Below are positions 5,679-5,699 of a stretch of DNA of 5,699 bases, piece after piece. The notes beneath the pieces are model-generated. The model was given only the letters and a program-made list of their open reading frames with translations. It was not told where the DNA came from and ran no database searches. The stretch is from Bacillota bacterium (GTDB lineage: Bacteria; Bacillota; Sulfobacillia; JAJZYS01; JAJYTV01). Position 1 is the first letter of the stretch; every line of letters begins with the position of its first letter. The stretch lies in assembly GCA_021792885.1 (NCBI GenBank), contig JAJYTV010000141.1:1-5699 (forward strand), written 5' to 3'. The translations under genes were made by a program, and so were the position numbers.

Positions 5679-5699
5679 ATGGAAGACAAGCTTGTCACG
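5679..5699 (+). CDS. Start of a probable leaderless gene (runs off right edge)
   Basis: ATG at 5679-5681 opens a frame reading MEDKLVT up to the window end. There is no ribosome binding site: the 7 nt before it follow directly on the -10 box, so the mRNA would begin at the ATG. Only seven codons are visible, so no product can be named. A perfect 12-bp palindrome, GACAAGCTTGTC (5685-5696), lies within the first codons and could be an operator. Confidence 0.45.

Noticed and set aside
1..5699. CRISPR array, insertion sequence or toxin-antitoxin pair
   Set aside because: There are no regularly spaced direct repeats, no transposase motifs or terminal inverted repeats, and no recognisable toxin or antitoxin. 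The repeated short stretches are Asp-box codons within one gene.

Overview
The window is GC-rich bacterial DNA. It has Shine-Dalgarno-led genes, frequent GTG starts, a Rho-independent terminator and one lipoprotein signal peptide. Proteins with long runs of YCF48/BNR-type propeller repeats (T-x-D-G-G-x-x-W) are common in high-GC environmental lineages such as Chloroflexota, Dormibacterota, Actinomycetota and Sulfobacillus-like Firmicutes. Nothing here decides between them, so the taxonomic placement is inference.

Left part, minus strand (3571 down to 1): three genes follow one another. First is a secreted lipoprotein (3571-1636) with about twelve propeller-type repeats, broken by a +1 frameshift near 2220-2290. 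After 31 nt comes an RmlD-like extended SDR oxidoreductase (1604-720). After 67 nt comes a second YCF48-type protein, anchored by one N-terminal membrane helix, which starts at a GTG (652) and runs off the left edge. The spacing and shared direction suggest one operon combining extracytoplasmic propeller proteins with a nucleotide-sugar-type reductase. A role in envelope or surface-polymer assembly is inference.

Middle (3572-4092): no intact gene. On the plus strand an open frame carries what looks like a decayed carbon-nitrogen hydrolase (nitrilase / Lnt C-terminal type), with recognisable Glu and Lys regions but no active-site Cys. Next is a small Thr/Gly-rich ORF of 70 codons (4093-4305), followed 5 nt later by a strong Rho-independent terminator (4311-4345).

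Right part, plus strand: an AT-rich promoter region with an imperfect 27-bp dyad covering a perfect TATAAT precedes a 373-aa P-loop ATPase of the ATPase_2/STAND type with a C-terminal winged helix (4421-5542). A 13-bp hairpin follows its stop. The last 100 bases hold a near-consensus promoter (TTGCCA, 17 nt, TAAAAT), several short palindromes and an ATG placed at the predicted transcription start. This suggests a leaderless gene that continues beyond the window.

No complete known defence, CRISPR or mobile system is visible. The least explained part is 4046-5699: a small Gly-rich ORF, an orphan ATPase and two palindrome-rich promoters.
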